NCBI RefSeq assembly: GCF_030623445.1 | Contig: NZ_CP130613.1 | Span: 1,116,001 to 1,180,000 of the forward strand | Reading direction: 5' to 3' | DNA from: Pseudogemmatithrix spongiicola | GTDB lineage: Bacteria > Gemmatimonadota > Gemmatimonadetes > Gemmatimonadales > Gemmatimonadaceae | DNA length: 64,000 bases | Shown here: piece after piece, positions 24,314 to 32,990 of the stretch | Layout of the letters: every line of letters begins with the position of its first letter | Numbering within the stretch: position 1 is the first letter of the stretch | Made by a program: the position numbers and the translations under genes | The notes under the pieces: generated by a model | Told to the model about the DNA's origin: nothing | Seen by the model: the letters and a program-made list of their open reading frames with translations, nothing else | Databases searched by the model: none

Positions 24314-25348
24314 TGTTGTTGGTGAGGAGGTTGTTCACAGGAGCGTAGCGGATGCAAGCTGGGGTTGCTGAGACGCTCAACCGGCACCCCGCCAGAGGCT
24401 CCTGTGAACATCCACAAGAATGCACGTCTGACCGTCGCGGGGCGACTCGCCGTCGCGACCGCCGTTCTGGGCGGGCAGGATCCCGCCGCCGTCGCCCGGG
24501 GCGCGGCCTGTTCCGTCCGCACCGTCTGGAAGTGGGTCGCCCGCTTCCGCACCGGCGGCGCGGCGGCGCTCGCGGACCGCTCGTCGCGCCCGCATCGCCT
24601 CACCCAGCTCCCGCGGCCGCAGCGCCGCGCGATCCTTCGGGGCCGCACCCGGCGGCGCTGGAGCTCGACGCGCATCGCCCAGGAGACGGGCATCCCGCTC
24701 TCAACGGTGATCCACTTCCTGCGCCGCCACGGCCTGCAGCGGCTCCCTCGGCTCGAGCCGCCGCGCGCGGTGCGCCGCTACGAGATGCGGGCACCGGGCG
24801 AGCTGCTGCACGTCGACACGAAGAAGCTCGGGCGCATCGGCCGCGTGGGGCACCGCATCCACGGCGACCGCCGGACCCGCGTGCGCGGGATCGGCTGGGA
24901 GGCGGTGCACGTCGCGGTGGACGCCTACTCGCGCGTGGCCTACGCCGAGGTCCTGCCCGATGAGCGCGCGGCGACCACGGCGGCCTTCCTCGCACGGGCG
25001 ATCGCGTGGTACGCGGCGCTCGGCGTGCGGGTGCGCGCCGTGCTCACCGACAACGGGAGCTGCTATCGCAGCCACGCGGTGCGCACGCTCCTCCGCTGCG
25101 ACGGCATCACGCACAAGCGCACCATGCCCTACACGCCGCGCACGAACGGCAAGGTCGAGCGGCTGATCCAGACGCTCCTGCGGGAATGGGCGTACGCGCG
25201 CCCCTACCCCTCCTCGCGGGTGCGCACGGAGTGGCTCGCGCGCTACCTGCGGACGTACAATGAGGCGCGCGGACACTCAGCCCTCAACTACCTCCCCCCC
25301 ATGCTGCATCTCGCTGCGGCCCTGTGAACAACGTCCTCACTAACAACA
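24314..25348 (+). mobile_element. IS481-family insertion sequence, element 3 (1035 bp)
   Basis: Same length and same ends (TGTTGTTGGTGAGGAGG and complementary TGTTGTTAGTGAGGACG) as element 2, in opposite orientation. Both encode the same transposase sequence. It is inserted in the loop of the CACGAAG inverted repeat, so no gene is broken. Confidence 0.94.
24404..25327 (+). CDS. IS481-family transposase (element 3)
   Basis: Sequence-identical to the transposase of element 2 (307 residues, GTG start, helix-turn-helix then DDE core with HVDTKKL, LTDNGSCYRSH and NGKVERLIQ). Identity of the copies argues for recent transposition. Confidence 0.93.
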   Translation: MNIHKNARLTVAGRLAVATAVLGGQDPAAVARGAACSVRTVWKWVARFRTGGAAALADRSSRPHRLTQLPRPQRRAILRGRTRRRWSSTRIAQETGIPLSTVIHFLRRHGLQRLPRLEPPRAVRRYEMRAPGELLHVDTKKLGRIGRVGHRIHGDRRTRVRGIGWEAVHVAVDAYSRVAYAEVLPDERAATTAAFLARAIAWYAALGVRVRAVLTDNGSCYRSHAVRTLLRCDGITHKRTMPYTPRTNGKVERLIQTLLREWAYARPYPSSRVRTEWLARYLRTYNEARGHSALNYLPPMLHLAAAL

Positions 25349-25437
25349 GCTAGTCCCAAAGAGACCTGAACGCAAACCCTTCGACTACCTGCAGCGCCTT
25401 CGTGTCTTCGTGCCTTCGTGGTGAATGCCGTTAGCAG

Positions 25438-26460
25438 TTAGCCTGCGATCCGCCGCCCGATCGCCTCGGCCACACGCTTCAGCTGCACCACGGTCTCGGC
25501 AAACTGCGCCGGCGTCTGCGACTGCGCACCGTCGCTCATCGCCTTCTCCGGCTGCGGATGCACTTCGATCAAGATGCCATCCGCGCCGGCGGCGATTGCC
25601 GCACGCGACATCGGCAACACCTTGTCGCGCCGCCCCGTGCCATGCGACGGGTCCGCGACGATCGGCAGGTGCGACAGCTGCTGCACCACGGGAATCGCCG
25701 TGAGGTCGAACAGGTTGCGCGAGGCGGTGTCGAACGACCGCAGCCCGCGCTCGCAGAGCACGACGTTCGGATTGCCCTCGGCCAACAAGTACTCGGCGCT
25801 GAGCAGCAGGTCCTGGATCGTCGCCGCCATGCCGCGCTTCAGGAGCACGGGCTTCTTCAGCTTGCCCGCCGTCTTGAGCAGCGAGTAGTTCTGCATGTTG
25901 CGCGCGCCGATCTGGATCATGTCAGCGTACTCGGCCACCAGCTCGGCACCCGCCTCGTCCATCGCTTCGGTCACGATGGGCAGGCCCGTTTCCTGCTTGG
26001 CGAGCTTGAGCAGCTTGAGGCCTTCGAGTCCCATGCCCTGGAACGAGTACGGCGACGACCGCGGCTTGAACGCACCGCCGCGCAATGCGACCGCACCGGC
26101 CGCCTTCACCTGCCGCGCCGCCGTGACGATTTGCTGCTCGTTCTCCACGGAGCAGGGGCCGGCTATGATCGGCACCTCGCTGCCGCCGAAGCGCACGCCG
26201 GGCGCGATCTCGACGATGGTGGTCTCCTGCTTCCACTCGCGCGAGACCTGCTTGTACGGATTCGAGACGTAGATGACCTCGGCGACGCCGGGGAAATCCT
26301 CGAGCGGCGAGCCATCCACACGGCCGTCGTTGCCGACGAGGCCGACGGCCGTGCGCTGCGCGCCGGGCATCGGCTGTGCGGTGTAGCCCTTGTCTCGGAT
26401 CCACTGGCACACGGCGTCGATCTGCGCCGCCGTGGCGCCCTGCTTCATCACTACCAGCAT
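25438..26460 (-). CDS. aroF: 3-deoxy-7-phosphoheptulonate synthase, type I-beta (DAHP synthase)
   Basis: A 340-residue first enzyme of the shikimate pathway, condensing PEP and erythrose-4-phosphate. The N-terminal ferredoxin-like regulatory domain (about 1-75) is followed by the TIM barrel with IIAGPCSVE (metal-binding Cys), [29 protein letters not shown] and [12 protein letters not shown]. These fit the AroF type I-beta enzymes of Gram-positive-like type. It follows smc by 13 bases on the same strand, so it may be transcribed with smc. Confidence 0.95.
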   Translation of the reverse strand: MLVVMKQGATAAQIDAVCQWIRDKGYTAQPMPGAQRTAVGLVGNDGRVDGSPLEDFPGVAEVIYVSNPYKQVSREWKQETTIVEIAPGVRFGGSEVPIIAGPCSVENEQQIVTAARQVKAAGAVALRGGAFKPRSSPYSFQGMGLEGLKLLKLAKQETGLPIVTEAMDEAGAELVAEYADMIQIGARNMQNYSLLKTAGKLKKPVLLKRGMAATIQDLLLSAEYLLAEGNPNVVLCERGLRSFDTASRNLFDLTAIPVVQQLSHLPIVADPSHGTGRRDKVLPMSRAAIAAGADGILIEVHPQPEKAMSDGAQSQTPAQFAETVVQLKRVAEAIGRRIAG

Positions 26461-26473
26461 CGCTGAGTCTTCC

Positions 26474-29400
26474 TTACGCGGGGCCTGCGGCGCCCGCCGG
26501 TTCCGCCTCGGTCGCGTCCACCGCCGGCCCGCGCATGCGCACGGATACGAGCGACGACACCCCGGGCTCCTGCATCGTCACGCCGTAGACGGCATCGGCC
26601 GCCTCGGTGGTCGTGCGCGGATTGTGCGTGATCACGATGAACTGCGTCTTCTTCTTGAACTCGTTGAGCATCCGCACGAAGCGGCCGATGTTCTGGTCGT
26701 CGAGCGGGGCATCGACTTCGTCCAGCAGGCAGAACGGGCTGGGCTTGGTCAAGAAGATGCCAAATAACAAAGACAGGGCGACCAAGGCGCGTTCCCCGCT
26801 CGAGAGCAGGTGGATGCGCTGCGTGCGCTTGCCGCGCGGGCTGGCGTGGATCTCAATGTCGCAGTCCAGCGGCCGCTCCGGGTCTTCGAGGCGCAGGTCG
26901 CACTCGCCGCCGCCGAACAGCGTCATGAAGATCTCGCGGAAGTGCGCCCGCACCTGCGCGAAGGTCGCGAGGAACAAGTCGCGCGCCGTGACGTCGATCT
27001 CCTTGATGGCCTGCTGCAGCTTGGCCTGCGCTTCCACCAGGTCTGCGCGCTGCGTCGTGAGGAACTCGAGACGCTTGGTCTCCTCCTCGTGCTCCTCGAT
27101 GGCCAGCGGGTTCACCGGGCCGAGCGCCTCGAGCTGCTTGCGCAGGTCGTCGGCTTCGATGCGCAGCGCCTCGTCCTCGGCGTCCACAGGCTCGTAGTTC
27201 GCAAACAGCTCGTCCAGCGGACGACGCCACTCGGTCTCCAAGCGCTCGCGGATGGCGGTGCGCTTGCCCGAGAGCTCCGTGTGCCGCAGTTCGGCCACGT
27301 GCAGCGTCTCGCTGCTGGCGTTGGCGTCCACGCGCGCGGCGTCGAGTGCGGCCACCGCCGCTTGGAGCTCCGATTCCGTCTCGCGCACCGCCTGCTCGGC
27401 GCCAGCGAGGGCCTGGTCGGCCTCGGCCTGCGACGCCCGACGTGCCTCGAGCTCCTGCTGCCACACACCCATCTGCTGTTCGAGCTGCCCATCCTGCTCG
27501 GCCAGCGCCTGCATCTCGCGCTCCAGCGCCACCAAGCGATCGGCCGCGGCGGCGCGCTCGCGCGCCAGGCGCTCGCGACGCTCCGTGGCCACCTGACGAC
27601 GCGCTTCGGCCTGCGCATGCGCCACCTGCTGCGCGGCGCGGGCTTCGCGGGCCTCGTCCTGCGCGCGCTCGGCGGTGCCGAGCAGGCCGCGTGCGGCGGT
27701 GGACGACTCATCCGCCTCGAGCAGCTTCTGGGCGGTCTCTTCCTGCCGCACCAGCGACGCATTCACGCGGTCGCCGAGTTCGGTGTGGCGGCCGGCCAGG
27801 CGCTCCTGCAGCGCGACGGCGTCGGCGAGCTCGCGCGCCGCACGCTCACGCACGCGGTCGCGCTCCGAGCGCACCTGCGAGGCCTGCGCCAGCGACTGCT
27901 GCGCGGCGGCCGCGTTGTCGGCGGCGGTGGCAGCGGCCGCTTCGGCCTGCACGACCTCCGCATGCACGGCCTGCGCGCGCGACTGGACCTCAGCGCGACG
28001 CACATCGACGTTGGCCAGCGTCGCGCGCAGCTCCTCGAGCTCGGCGCGGCGCGTGAGCGGGCCAGCGGAGCCGGCATCCTTGGCGGGCAGCCACATCGCA
28101 CCGCGGGCGTCGATGAAGCCCGTACCGTCCGTTGTCGCCTTCACCTTCCCGAGCAGCGCCCGTACCCAGCCGCCACCGGCGCCCTCGGCGCGCACGCGCG
28201 CGGCGAGTTCGTCGGCGTCGAAGCTGCCGTTGCCATCGTGCAGCGCATCGAGCGGCAGGAGCAGCAGGGCACCAGGGTTGGTCTCGCTGTGCCACTGGCG
28301 CACGGCGTCGGCGGCGGCGCGGTCCCGCACCACCACGGCGTGCACGGTGGCGCCGAGGAAGCGCTCGATCTGCGCGGCCACTGCGGCGTCGGCACCGATG
28401 AAGTCCGAGAGCGGACCGAGCACGGCATCACTGCCAAAGCGCTCACGCTCGCGCAGCAACTTGGCGGCGGCCGGCGCGAGGCCCACACGCTCGCGCTCAA
28501 GGCCCTCGAGGGCGGCGAGGCGGCCCTGCACGGCGGTGTGCTCCTCTTCCACCCGGCGCACGTCGGCGCGGGCGGCGGCTTCACGGTCGCGCGCTTCGCG
28601 GGCTGCAGCGCGCGACTGCTCCAGCGCGGCCTCGGCCTGTGCAGCAGCCTCGCGGGCCATGACCAACTGTTCGTCGGCGCTGCTGAGCTCACGCTCGGCC
28701 AACTGCAGGCGCGCCGTGAGCGCCTCGTGTTCGGCGACGAGCGCAGCGGTGCGCTGCGCGACGTCGGCCAGCTCGCGCTCCGCGTTCTCGCGCTCCAGCT
28801 CGAGGCGGCGCGCGGTGTCGCGCAGCTCGCGCACGACGCGATCGGCGGCATCGGCGCTCTGACGTGCGGCGGAAACGGTGCCGCGCGCTTCTTCCTCCGC
28901 GGCGACCTTTGTGCGCAGCACTTCCAGTGCCTCGTGCAACTGCTCGGCGCACAGCGTCTCTTCGGCCTGCGCGGCGTCCATCTCGCCCTGCAGGCGATCG
29001 CCGAAGGCGGCGCCTTCCTGGCGCTCCTGCTGCGCGCGCTCGCGGCGCGTGAGCGCATTGCGGTGGCGCTCTTCGGCGACGGCGAGTTCCTGCTGCAGCT
29101 CGAGCACGCTCTGGCGCGCCTGCGCGGCCACGATGGCGCGCTCCTGCCGCGCCGTCTCGGCGGCGGCGCGGGCGGCCTGTGCGAGGTCGCGCGCGACTTC
29201 GGCGGCGCGCACGGCTTCGTGCTTGAGCGGCAGCGCGTCGCGAAGCCCGCCGAGGCGCTCGTCGAGGTCGGCCAGCTCCTGCTGCCACGAGGCCATCTCG
29301 CGCGAGGCGAGCGTGAGCTCGACGGCGAAGCGACGCGTGGTGAGGCCGGCGGCCTTCTCCGCCTTGTTGCGCTGGCGGAGCAGCGAACGCACCTGCGTCT

Positions 29401-29995
29401 GCACTTCGCTGGTGAGGTCGTCGATGCGGACGAGGTCGCCCGAGGTCGCCTCGAGCTGGCGTTCCGTGGTGCGACGGCGATCGCGATAGAGGCCGACGCC
29501 GGCCGCTTCCTCGAACAGCTCCCGACGGTCGTCGGGGCGGTCGGAGAGCAGCGCGTCGATCATCTTGCTCTCGATGACGACGCCGGAGTCGGCACCGAGG
29601 CCGGTGCCACGCACGAGATCGTGGATGTCGCGCAGGCGGCAGGGGGCGCGGTTCAGGAAGTACTCGCTCTCACCCGAGCGCGAGAGGCGGCGCGTGATGA
29701 CGACTTCCTGGAACGGCACGGGCAGCATGCCGTCGGAGTTCTCGAAGTGCAGCGAGACTTCGGCCACGTTGGTGGCGCGGCGCGCCGAGCTGCCCTGGAA
29801 GATGACGTCTTCCATCTTGCCGCCGCGCAGCAGGCGGGCGCGCTGTTCACCGAGCACCCAGCGCACGGCGTCGGAGACGTTCGACTTGCCGCAGCCGTTC
29901 GGGCCCACGATGGCCGTTGCTCCCGGCTCGAAAGTCAGGAACACCGGATCGGCAAACGACTTGAAGCCGTGCAACTCGAGCTTGGTCAACCGCAC
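26474..29995 (-). CDS. smc: Chromosome segregation protein SMC
   Basis: A 1173-residue SMC ATPase of full length. N-terminal Walker [10 protein letters not shown], two long coiled-coil arms rich in Ala, Glu, Gln and Arg flanking a hinge near residues 500-640, the ABC signature [16 protein letters not shown] and Walker [14 protein letters not shown] near the C-terminus. It would form the condensin complex with ScpA/ScpB (not in this window). Start codon GTG at 29995, directly after the TAA of the SPOR gene (no gap), which points to translational coupling. Confidence 0.96.
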   Translation of the reverse strand: MRLTKLELHGFKSFADPVFLTFEPGATAIVGPNGCGKSNVSDAVRWVLGEQRARLLRGGKMEDVIFQGSSARRATNVAEVSLHFENSDGMLPVPFQEVVITRRLSRSGESEYFLNRAPCRLRDIHDLVRGTGLGADSGVVIESKMIDALLSDRPDDRRELFEEAAGVGLYRDRRRTTERQLEATSGDLVRIDDLTSEVQTQVRSLLRQRNKAEKAAGLTTRRFAVELTLASREMASWQQELADLDERLGGLRDALPLKHEAVRAAEVARDLAQAARAAAETARQERAIVAAQARQSVLELQQELAVAEERHRNALTRRERAQQERQEGAAFGDRLQGEMDAAQAEETLCAEQLHEALEVLRTKVAAEEEARGTVSAARQSADAADRVVRELRDTARRLELERENAERELADVAQRTAALVAEHEALTARLQLAERELSSADEQLVMAREAAAQAEAALEQSRAAAREARDREAAARADVRRVEEEHTAVQGRLAALEGLERERVGLAPAAAKLLRERERFGSDAVLGPLSDFIGADAAVAAQIERFLGATVHAVVVRDRAAADAVRQWHSETNPGALLLLPLDALHDGNGSFDADELAARVRAEGAGGGWVRALLGKVKATTDGTGFIDARGAMWLPAKDAGSAGPLTRRAELEELRATLANVDVRRAEVQSRAQAVHAEVVQAEAAAATAADNAAAAQQSLAQASQVRSERDRVRERAARELADAVALQERLAGRHTELGDRVNASLVRQEETAQKLLEADESSTAARGLLGTAERAQDEAREARAAQQVAHAQAEARRQVATERRERLARERAAAADRLVALEREMQALAEQDGQLEQQMGVWQQELEARRASQAEADQALAGAEQAVRETESELQAAVAALDAARVDANASSETLHVAELRHTELSGKRTAIRERLETEWRRPLDELFANYEPVDAEDEALRIEADDLRKQLEALGPVNPLAIEEHEEETKRLEFLTTQRADLVEAQAKLQQAIKEIDVTARDLFLATFAQVRAHFREIFMTLFGGGECDLRLEDPERPLDCDIEIHASPRGKRTQRIHLLSSGERALVALSLLFGIFLTKPSPFCLLDEVDAPLDDQNIGRFVRMLNEFKKKTQFIVITHNPRTTTEAADAVYGVTMQEPGVSSLVSVRMRGPAVDATEAEPAGAAGPA

Positions 29996-31288
29996 TTAGT
30001 ACGTTCTCCCGGTTCTGTACGCGAGCTGCGGGGAGAGCCCGCGCCCATTCAACTGCGCTGCGAACCAGAGGGCCTGGCTCGCCGATTCGAATGCGCCCGC
30101 CAGCAGGCGGACGCGGCCATCGGATGTCTCGAGGGCGTAGACCCGCACGTCCTCGCGGTCCAGTCGCAGGGACTGGCTGAGGGCCTCCTCGCGGGGGCCT
30201 TCGAACAGCTGCAATGCAAACGGTGCTTCGACCACGCGCCCGGCGGTGCCGCGCACGAGCCCGAGGGCCCGTTCCCGCTCGAGCCAGGCCTCGGCCTCGG
30301 CCTTGGTGGCCCACGCCCCGACCATCGCGCGATACCACACCGATGGGGCAGCCCCAAGCAATACCGGCGCCACGGTGGGAATCGGGAACGGATCCCCGCG
30401 CGACGTAAGCCCTGAATTTGCACCCGAGAGGCTGTTTGCCGCTACGAGTTCGACGCTGAATCGCAGGGCGGCGGCGGAGTCTTCGGGGTTGACAATGGGG
30501 CCGAGGGTGAAGTCGGCGACCGCGCCGGTGTCGGGTGCGGGAATCGGCGCAGCAAGTGGCGCGGAATCCGCCGCGCTGGTGGCGTTGGCGACTGGGGCCT
30601 GGCGCTGGGGGAGATAGCGCAGGCCGAGGCCCACGCTCGCCGCGACGGCGGCGAGTGCGAGGAGGATCCAGCGCCCGCGCTTGCGCGGCGCGCGGGCCGC
30701 GGGGACGGCGAGGCCAGCCACCGGCGGCGTGCGCGGGATCGGCGGCAGCTCGGGCTCCGGGTGATCCACCGTGGCGATGAGCGGAAGCGTGCGCAGCTGG
30801 GCGGGGGGCAGATCCACCGCCACCACGCCGTCCACACGCTCAATCAACCGGTCCAGCCCGGGCGCCCCGGCATGCGCCACGAGCAGCAGCAGGGCATCGA
30901 CCTCGCGGAATCCACCCACGAGGCGCTCCCAGCGCGCACTCTCAAAGACCCAGCGCTCGGCGATCGGTCCGCGGCCGGCGGGCAGCACGTAGACCTCGGG
31001 CGCATCGGCCAGCGGCTGCCCGATGTCCGAGACGGCCGTGCCGTCGCGCAGGCACTCGAGCAGGCCGGGCTGGTCGTCGAGCGGCGTGAGCGCCGCCACG
31101 CCACCGATGAGGTCTGCGACGGCCACCCGGCGCTCTGCGGAGCAGGCCCGGGCGAGGCCCAGCGCGACCGCTGCGGCCGCGTCGGCATCGCGGCCGACGA
31201 TGACGGCCGCCGCGATGTCGGCGAGCTGTGCAGCGATGCGGCGCCCTTCGTCCGCCCAGACCTCGGGCGGCACGAGGTCTGGCGTCAC
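29996..31288 (-). CDS. SPOR-domain membrane protein with degenerate CpsD-like domain
   Basis: A 430-residue protein. Residues 1-160 resemble CpsD/MinD-type P-loop folds: VIVGRDADAAAAVALGLARA sits where the P-loop should be (but lacks GKST), followed by VAVADLIGG, DQPGLLECLRDGTAVSDI and VYVLPAGRG, a pattern of BY-kinase relatives. A transmembrane segment is at about 207-225. The C-terminal region (about 345-430) has SPOR-like repeats (VWYRAMVGAWATKAEAEAW), which in other proteins bind peptidoglycan at division septa. The GTG start at 31288 overlaps the preceding gene stop (GTGA). It probably links envelope or septum to the chromosome, given its coupling to smc. The kinase-like domain appears inactive. 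Confidence 0.6.
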   Translation of the reverse strand: MTPDLVPPEVWADEGRRIAAQLADIAAAVIVGRDADAAAAVALGLARACSAERRVAVADLIGGVAALTPLDDQPGLLECLRDGTAVSDIGQPLADAPEVYVLPAGRGPIAERWVFESARWERLVGGFREVDALLLLVAHAGAPGLDRLIERVDGVVAVDLPPAQLRTLPLIATVDHPEPELPPIPRTPPVAGLAVPAARAPRKRGRWILLALAAVAASVGLGLRYLPQRQAPVANATSAADSAPLAAPIPAPDTGAVADFTLGPIVNPEDSAAALRFSVELVAANSLSGANSGLTSRGDPFPIPTVAPVLLGAAPSVWYRAMVGAWATKAEAEAWLERERALGLVRGTAGRVVEAPFALQLFEGPREEALSQSLRLDREDVRVYALETSDGRVRLLAGAFESASQALWFAAQLNGRGLSPQLAYRTGRTY

Positions 31289-32775
31289 GGCGCGCCCTCG
31301 AACACCCAGTAGCTCATGCGCGAGGCCATGCCGGCCCGCTCGGCGGCCTGCCGCGAGTCGAAGGGCCCGAGCAGCACGCGCCATACCGCGACGCCATCGC
31401 GGTTCCCCGGCACGACGCGCGCGCGACGGCCCTCGACGACGATGCTGTCGGCCATCGCGGCGGCACGCTCCTCGGTCATCATCGTGGCGAAGGACACGGT
31501 CCATGTGCCGCGGCCCTCGGCGTTGCCGGGCGGCGGCGCCGGCGCATCGGTCGCCGAGGCACGCCCCACGCCCGTGAGATCGCCGTAGCGGCCGTAGATC
31601 ATGGCCGTGAGCGCGCTGTCGGCGGCGGCGGAGTCCTGCGCGTACTCCTCGAACTCCACGGGCCGGTCGAGGCCCGCGGCGCGCGGGCGGAAGCCGTTCC
31701 AGCGGATGAGCAGCCAGCGGTCCGCCGCGCCGCCGCGGTAGCGCATGCGCTCCCGCGAGGATTCGGCGTCGAGCAGCACGGCGTCATCCCCGACGGCGAC
31801 GAGCACGCGACCGTCAGGCGTGACCAAGGGCAAGTCGGCGCGCCACGCGCTGCCCAGCGTGCTGACGACCCGTGCCGTGCCGATCGAGATCACGTAGACG
31901 GAGTCGGTGTCGGCGGCCTTGGCGAGCAGGTAGTGGCCGTCGGGATCCATGCGCAGGTCGCTGACGCGGCCCGGGAGGTCCACGTTTCCGCGCTCGGCCT
32001 CGGCGTAGCGATCCACGATGCGCAGTTCGTCCTCGTCTGTGGCGACGAACACGCGGTCGCCGCTCGGCGTGAGCGCGAAGGCGACGATCGAATCGCGGAT
32101 GCGCAGGTCGAAGGCCTGCGAGAGGTCGCGGGTGCGCAGCGACACGAGGCCCGCGTCGGTGACGGCCCAGAGGCGGTCGCCGGCCAGCGTGCGCGACGTG
32201 AGCCGCACGGTGGCGATGGTCGCGCTGTCGAGCGTGCGCGTCTCCGGCGGGACGACGCGGCGGATGTGGCTGCGGCCCTCGGCGGTGGTGAGCACGAGCA
32301 ACGAGCCATCGGGCGTCGGTACGACGCCGCTGGTGCCGGGCATGGTCCAGCTCATCGTGCCGGACGGCGTGAGGCGGAGCACGCGGCCGCTGCTGTCGAT
32401 GCTGAACACCGAGGAACCCTCGCTGACCAACGTCGTCGGAATCCGTTCCTCGGCGAGCCGCGAGACCGTGCCGAGGCGGAGGTCGACCGAGCTCACGTGG
32501 CCGCTGGGCTCGCGCAGCATGAGCAGGCCGAGGAAGTCATCGAAGCCGAGCAGGCGGTCGACGGCGGGGGCGCGGTCGCGCGAACTCCAGAGCAGGCTGT
32601 CGGAGCCGACGCGGTGCGCGCGGGCGGTTCCGCCGCCCGCGGCCACGCGGAGCAGCACGGCATCGGGGCCGCTCGCGACGATGCTCCCGCCCGACGAAAC
32701 GCGGCCTTCGCCGCAAGCCAGCGTGGCGGCCGCGGCCGCGAGGGCGATCAGGAGGTGGCGCCGGGGGAGATTCAC
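31285..32775 (-). CDS. Lipoprotein with beta-propeller and C-terminal SPOR-like domain
   Basis: A 496-residue protein from GTG 32775. The signal peptide LLIALAAAAATLACGE ends in a lipobox with Cys, so it should be a lipoprotein. The middle (about 40-370) has repeated strand patterns with VTPDGRVLVAVGDDAVL and SGDRVFVATDEDELRIVDR, fitting a WD40/NHL-like propeller. The end (about 420-490; TWTVSFATMMTEERA and WRVLLGPFDSRQAAERA) is SPOR-like. The open frame extends to 32847, but that part runs through the CACGAAG repeat and is not coding. It is coupled to the SPOR membrane protein and so to smc. Confidence 0.7.
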   Translation of the reverse strand: MNLPRRHLLIALAAAAATLACGEGRVSSGGSIVASGPDAVLLRVAAGGGTARAHRVGSDSLLWSSRDRAPAVDRLLGFDDFLGLLMLREPSGHVSSVDLRLGTVSRLAEERIPTTLVSEGSSVFSIDSSGRVLRLTPSGTMSWTMPGTSGVVPTPDGSLLVLTTAEGRSHIRRVVPPETRTLDSATIATVRLTSRTLAGDRLWAVTDAGLVSLRTRDLSQAFDLRIRDSIVAFALTPSGDRVFVATDEDELRIVDRYAEAERGNVDLPGRVSDLRMDPDGHYLLAKAADTDSVYVISIGTARVVSTLGSAWRADLPLVTPDGRVLVAVGDDAVLLDAESSRERMRYRGGAADRWLLIRWNGFRPRAAGLDRPVEFEEYAQDSAAADSALTAMIYGRYGDLTGVGRASATDAPAPPPGNAEGRGTWTVSFATMMTEERAAAMADSIVVEGRRARVVPGNRDGVAVWRVLLGPFDSRQAAERAGMASRMSYWVFEGAP

Positions 32776-32818
32776 CTGCGAAAAATAGTCGCTTGTGCCG
32801 GAGTCGTGGAACCGCATG

Positions 32819-32948
32819 CACCACGAAGACACGAAGACACGAAGCAAATCGGGCAGTTGCTGCCGCTACCCATGGCTCGTCCGGAGGCCGGCATGGATGG
32901 GTCGTCTGGCAGATTCAACGCCCTTCGTGTCTTCGTGCCTTCGTGGTG
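32819..32948. repeat. CACGAAG inverted-repeat element (empty form)
   Basis: The arm 32819-32844, made of CACGAAGA-type units, pairs with 32923-32948. Inner segments pair imperfectly (CTGCCGCTACCCATGGC against a complementary run near 32890-32910), giving a hairpin of about 130 bp. It lies between the start of the lipoprotein gene and the end of the outer-membrane protease gene, both on the minus strand. It is related to the element at 24254-25425. Confidence 0.75.
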
Positions 32949-32990
32949 AACAATCGTGCTGCCGTCGCAGGCGACGTGGTGATTCGGCCG

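Larger units (their letters stand above)
24308..25354. repeat. 6-bp target duplications GCTAGT around IS481-type element 3
   Basis: GCTAGT stands at 24308-24313 and 25349-25354, directly beside the element ends, again the NCTAGN form. Confidence 0.92.
24254..25425. repeat. CACGAAG inverted-repeat element, interrupted by IS481 element 3
   Basis: A 30-base arm at 24254-24283 (starting TTCACCACGAAGGCACGAAG) is exactly complementary to 25396-25425. Inner segments also pair (CGAAGGGTCCGCG at about 24296-24308 against the complement of the segment at about 25370-25383). Without the IS481 copy and one duplicate, the unit is a hairpin of roughly 130 bp. A similar unit without an insertion lies at 32819-32948. 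Confidence 0.8.

Noticed and set aside
14993-25348. Composite transposon bounded by IS481 elements 2 and 3
   Set aside because: Each element has its own matching 6-bp duplication, and no common duplication surrounds the pair; the genes between include housekeeping prmC and tmk.
26810-30415. A 1201-residue open frame opposite smc
   Set aside because: It mirrors the smc coiled-coil codons on the other strand; the high GC content keeps antisense frames open. It has no domain and crosses the SPOR gene.
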